From Corallococcus sp. (GTDB lineage: Bacteria > Bacillota > Clostridia > Christensenellales > CAG-314), in NCBI GenBank assembly GCA_023663205.1, contig JAMPHX010000038.1, positions 1 through 12,956 of the forward strand: a DNA stretch of 12,956 nucleotides. Direction: 5' to 3'. Shown in pieces: positions 12,942-12,956 of this stretch. Every line of letters begins with the position of its first letter. Within the stretch, counting starts at the first letter, position 1. The notes beneath the pieces are model-generated. The model made no database searches and had not been told where the DNA came from. It worked only from the letters and a program-made list of their open reading frames with translations. Made by a program: the position numbers and the translations under genes.

Positions 12942-12956
12942 GCGCTTGATTGGGTA

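Noticed and set aside
12840..12956. - strand frame open to the right edge ending CGSRRLDLSF
   Set aside because: Overlaps the terminator hairpin and the short + strand ORF; no start or family is visible inside the window.

Overview
The window looks like chromosome of a low-to-moderate GC bacterium of the Bacillota, probably a gut Clostridia-type lineage. The signs are strong AGGAGG-type ribosome binding sites, frequent TTG/ATG starts, an FtsH with a charged tail, a short class I mannose-6-phosphate isomerase, a barnase-type RNase and a clostridial-style large serine recombinase. The exact taxon cannot be read from the sequence.

Left part (1-4150), ordinary genes on the + strand: the 3' end of ftsH with its terminator; a membrane-anchored protein whose extracytoplasmic domain I recognise as a barnase-family ribonuclease with all catalytic residues; manA; and a protein with a long charged linker and a conserved C-terminal domain of unknown function. 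This block ends in a perfect 15-bp bidirectional terminator.

Middle part (4151-7450): a GNAT acetyltransferase gene broken by a single-base frameshift, then two AT-rich gene-free islands (4665-5454 and 6716-7276) on either side of an M14 zinc carboxypeptidase gene. The islands share a diverged ~93-bp direct repeat and several degenerate copies of a ~26-bp motif. A tRNA-Pro(GGG) gene with promoter and terminator closes the section.

Right part (7450-12956), an accessory island: a large serine recombinase operon (a 41-codon gene, then the recombinase, both on the - strand), five large nested palindromes, a degenerate 4-unit tandem array, a lipoprotein with a leucine-rich-repeat-like segment and a small companion ORF, and remnants of a tyrosine recombinase and of another small ORF. 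Two candidate structured RNAs stand out. The first starts at about 10445, directly after a TTGATT-N17-TATACT promoter, folds into a three-way junction, and is followed by an intrinsic terminator just before the lipoprotein gene, so it looks like an attenuator or riboswitch-like leader. The second is a ~100-nt RNA on the - strand (12741-12639) with its own promoter and a UUCG-loop terminator. The two share the order of stems and some short sequence blocks and may be related.

The most interesting candidates for something undescribed are the RNA leader with its lipoprotein, the second RNA, the family of bulged palindromes around the recombinase, and the two-transmembrane barnase homologue without a visible barstar.
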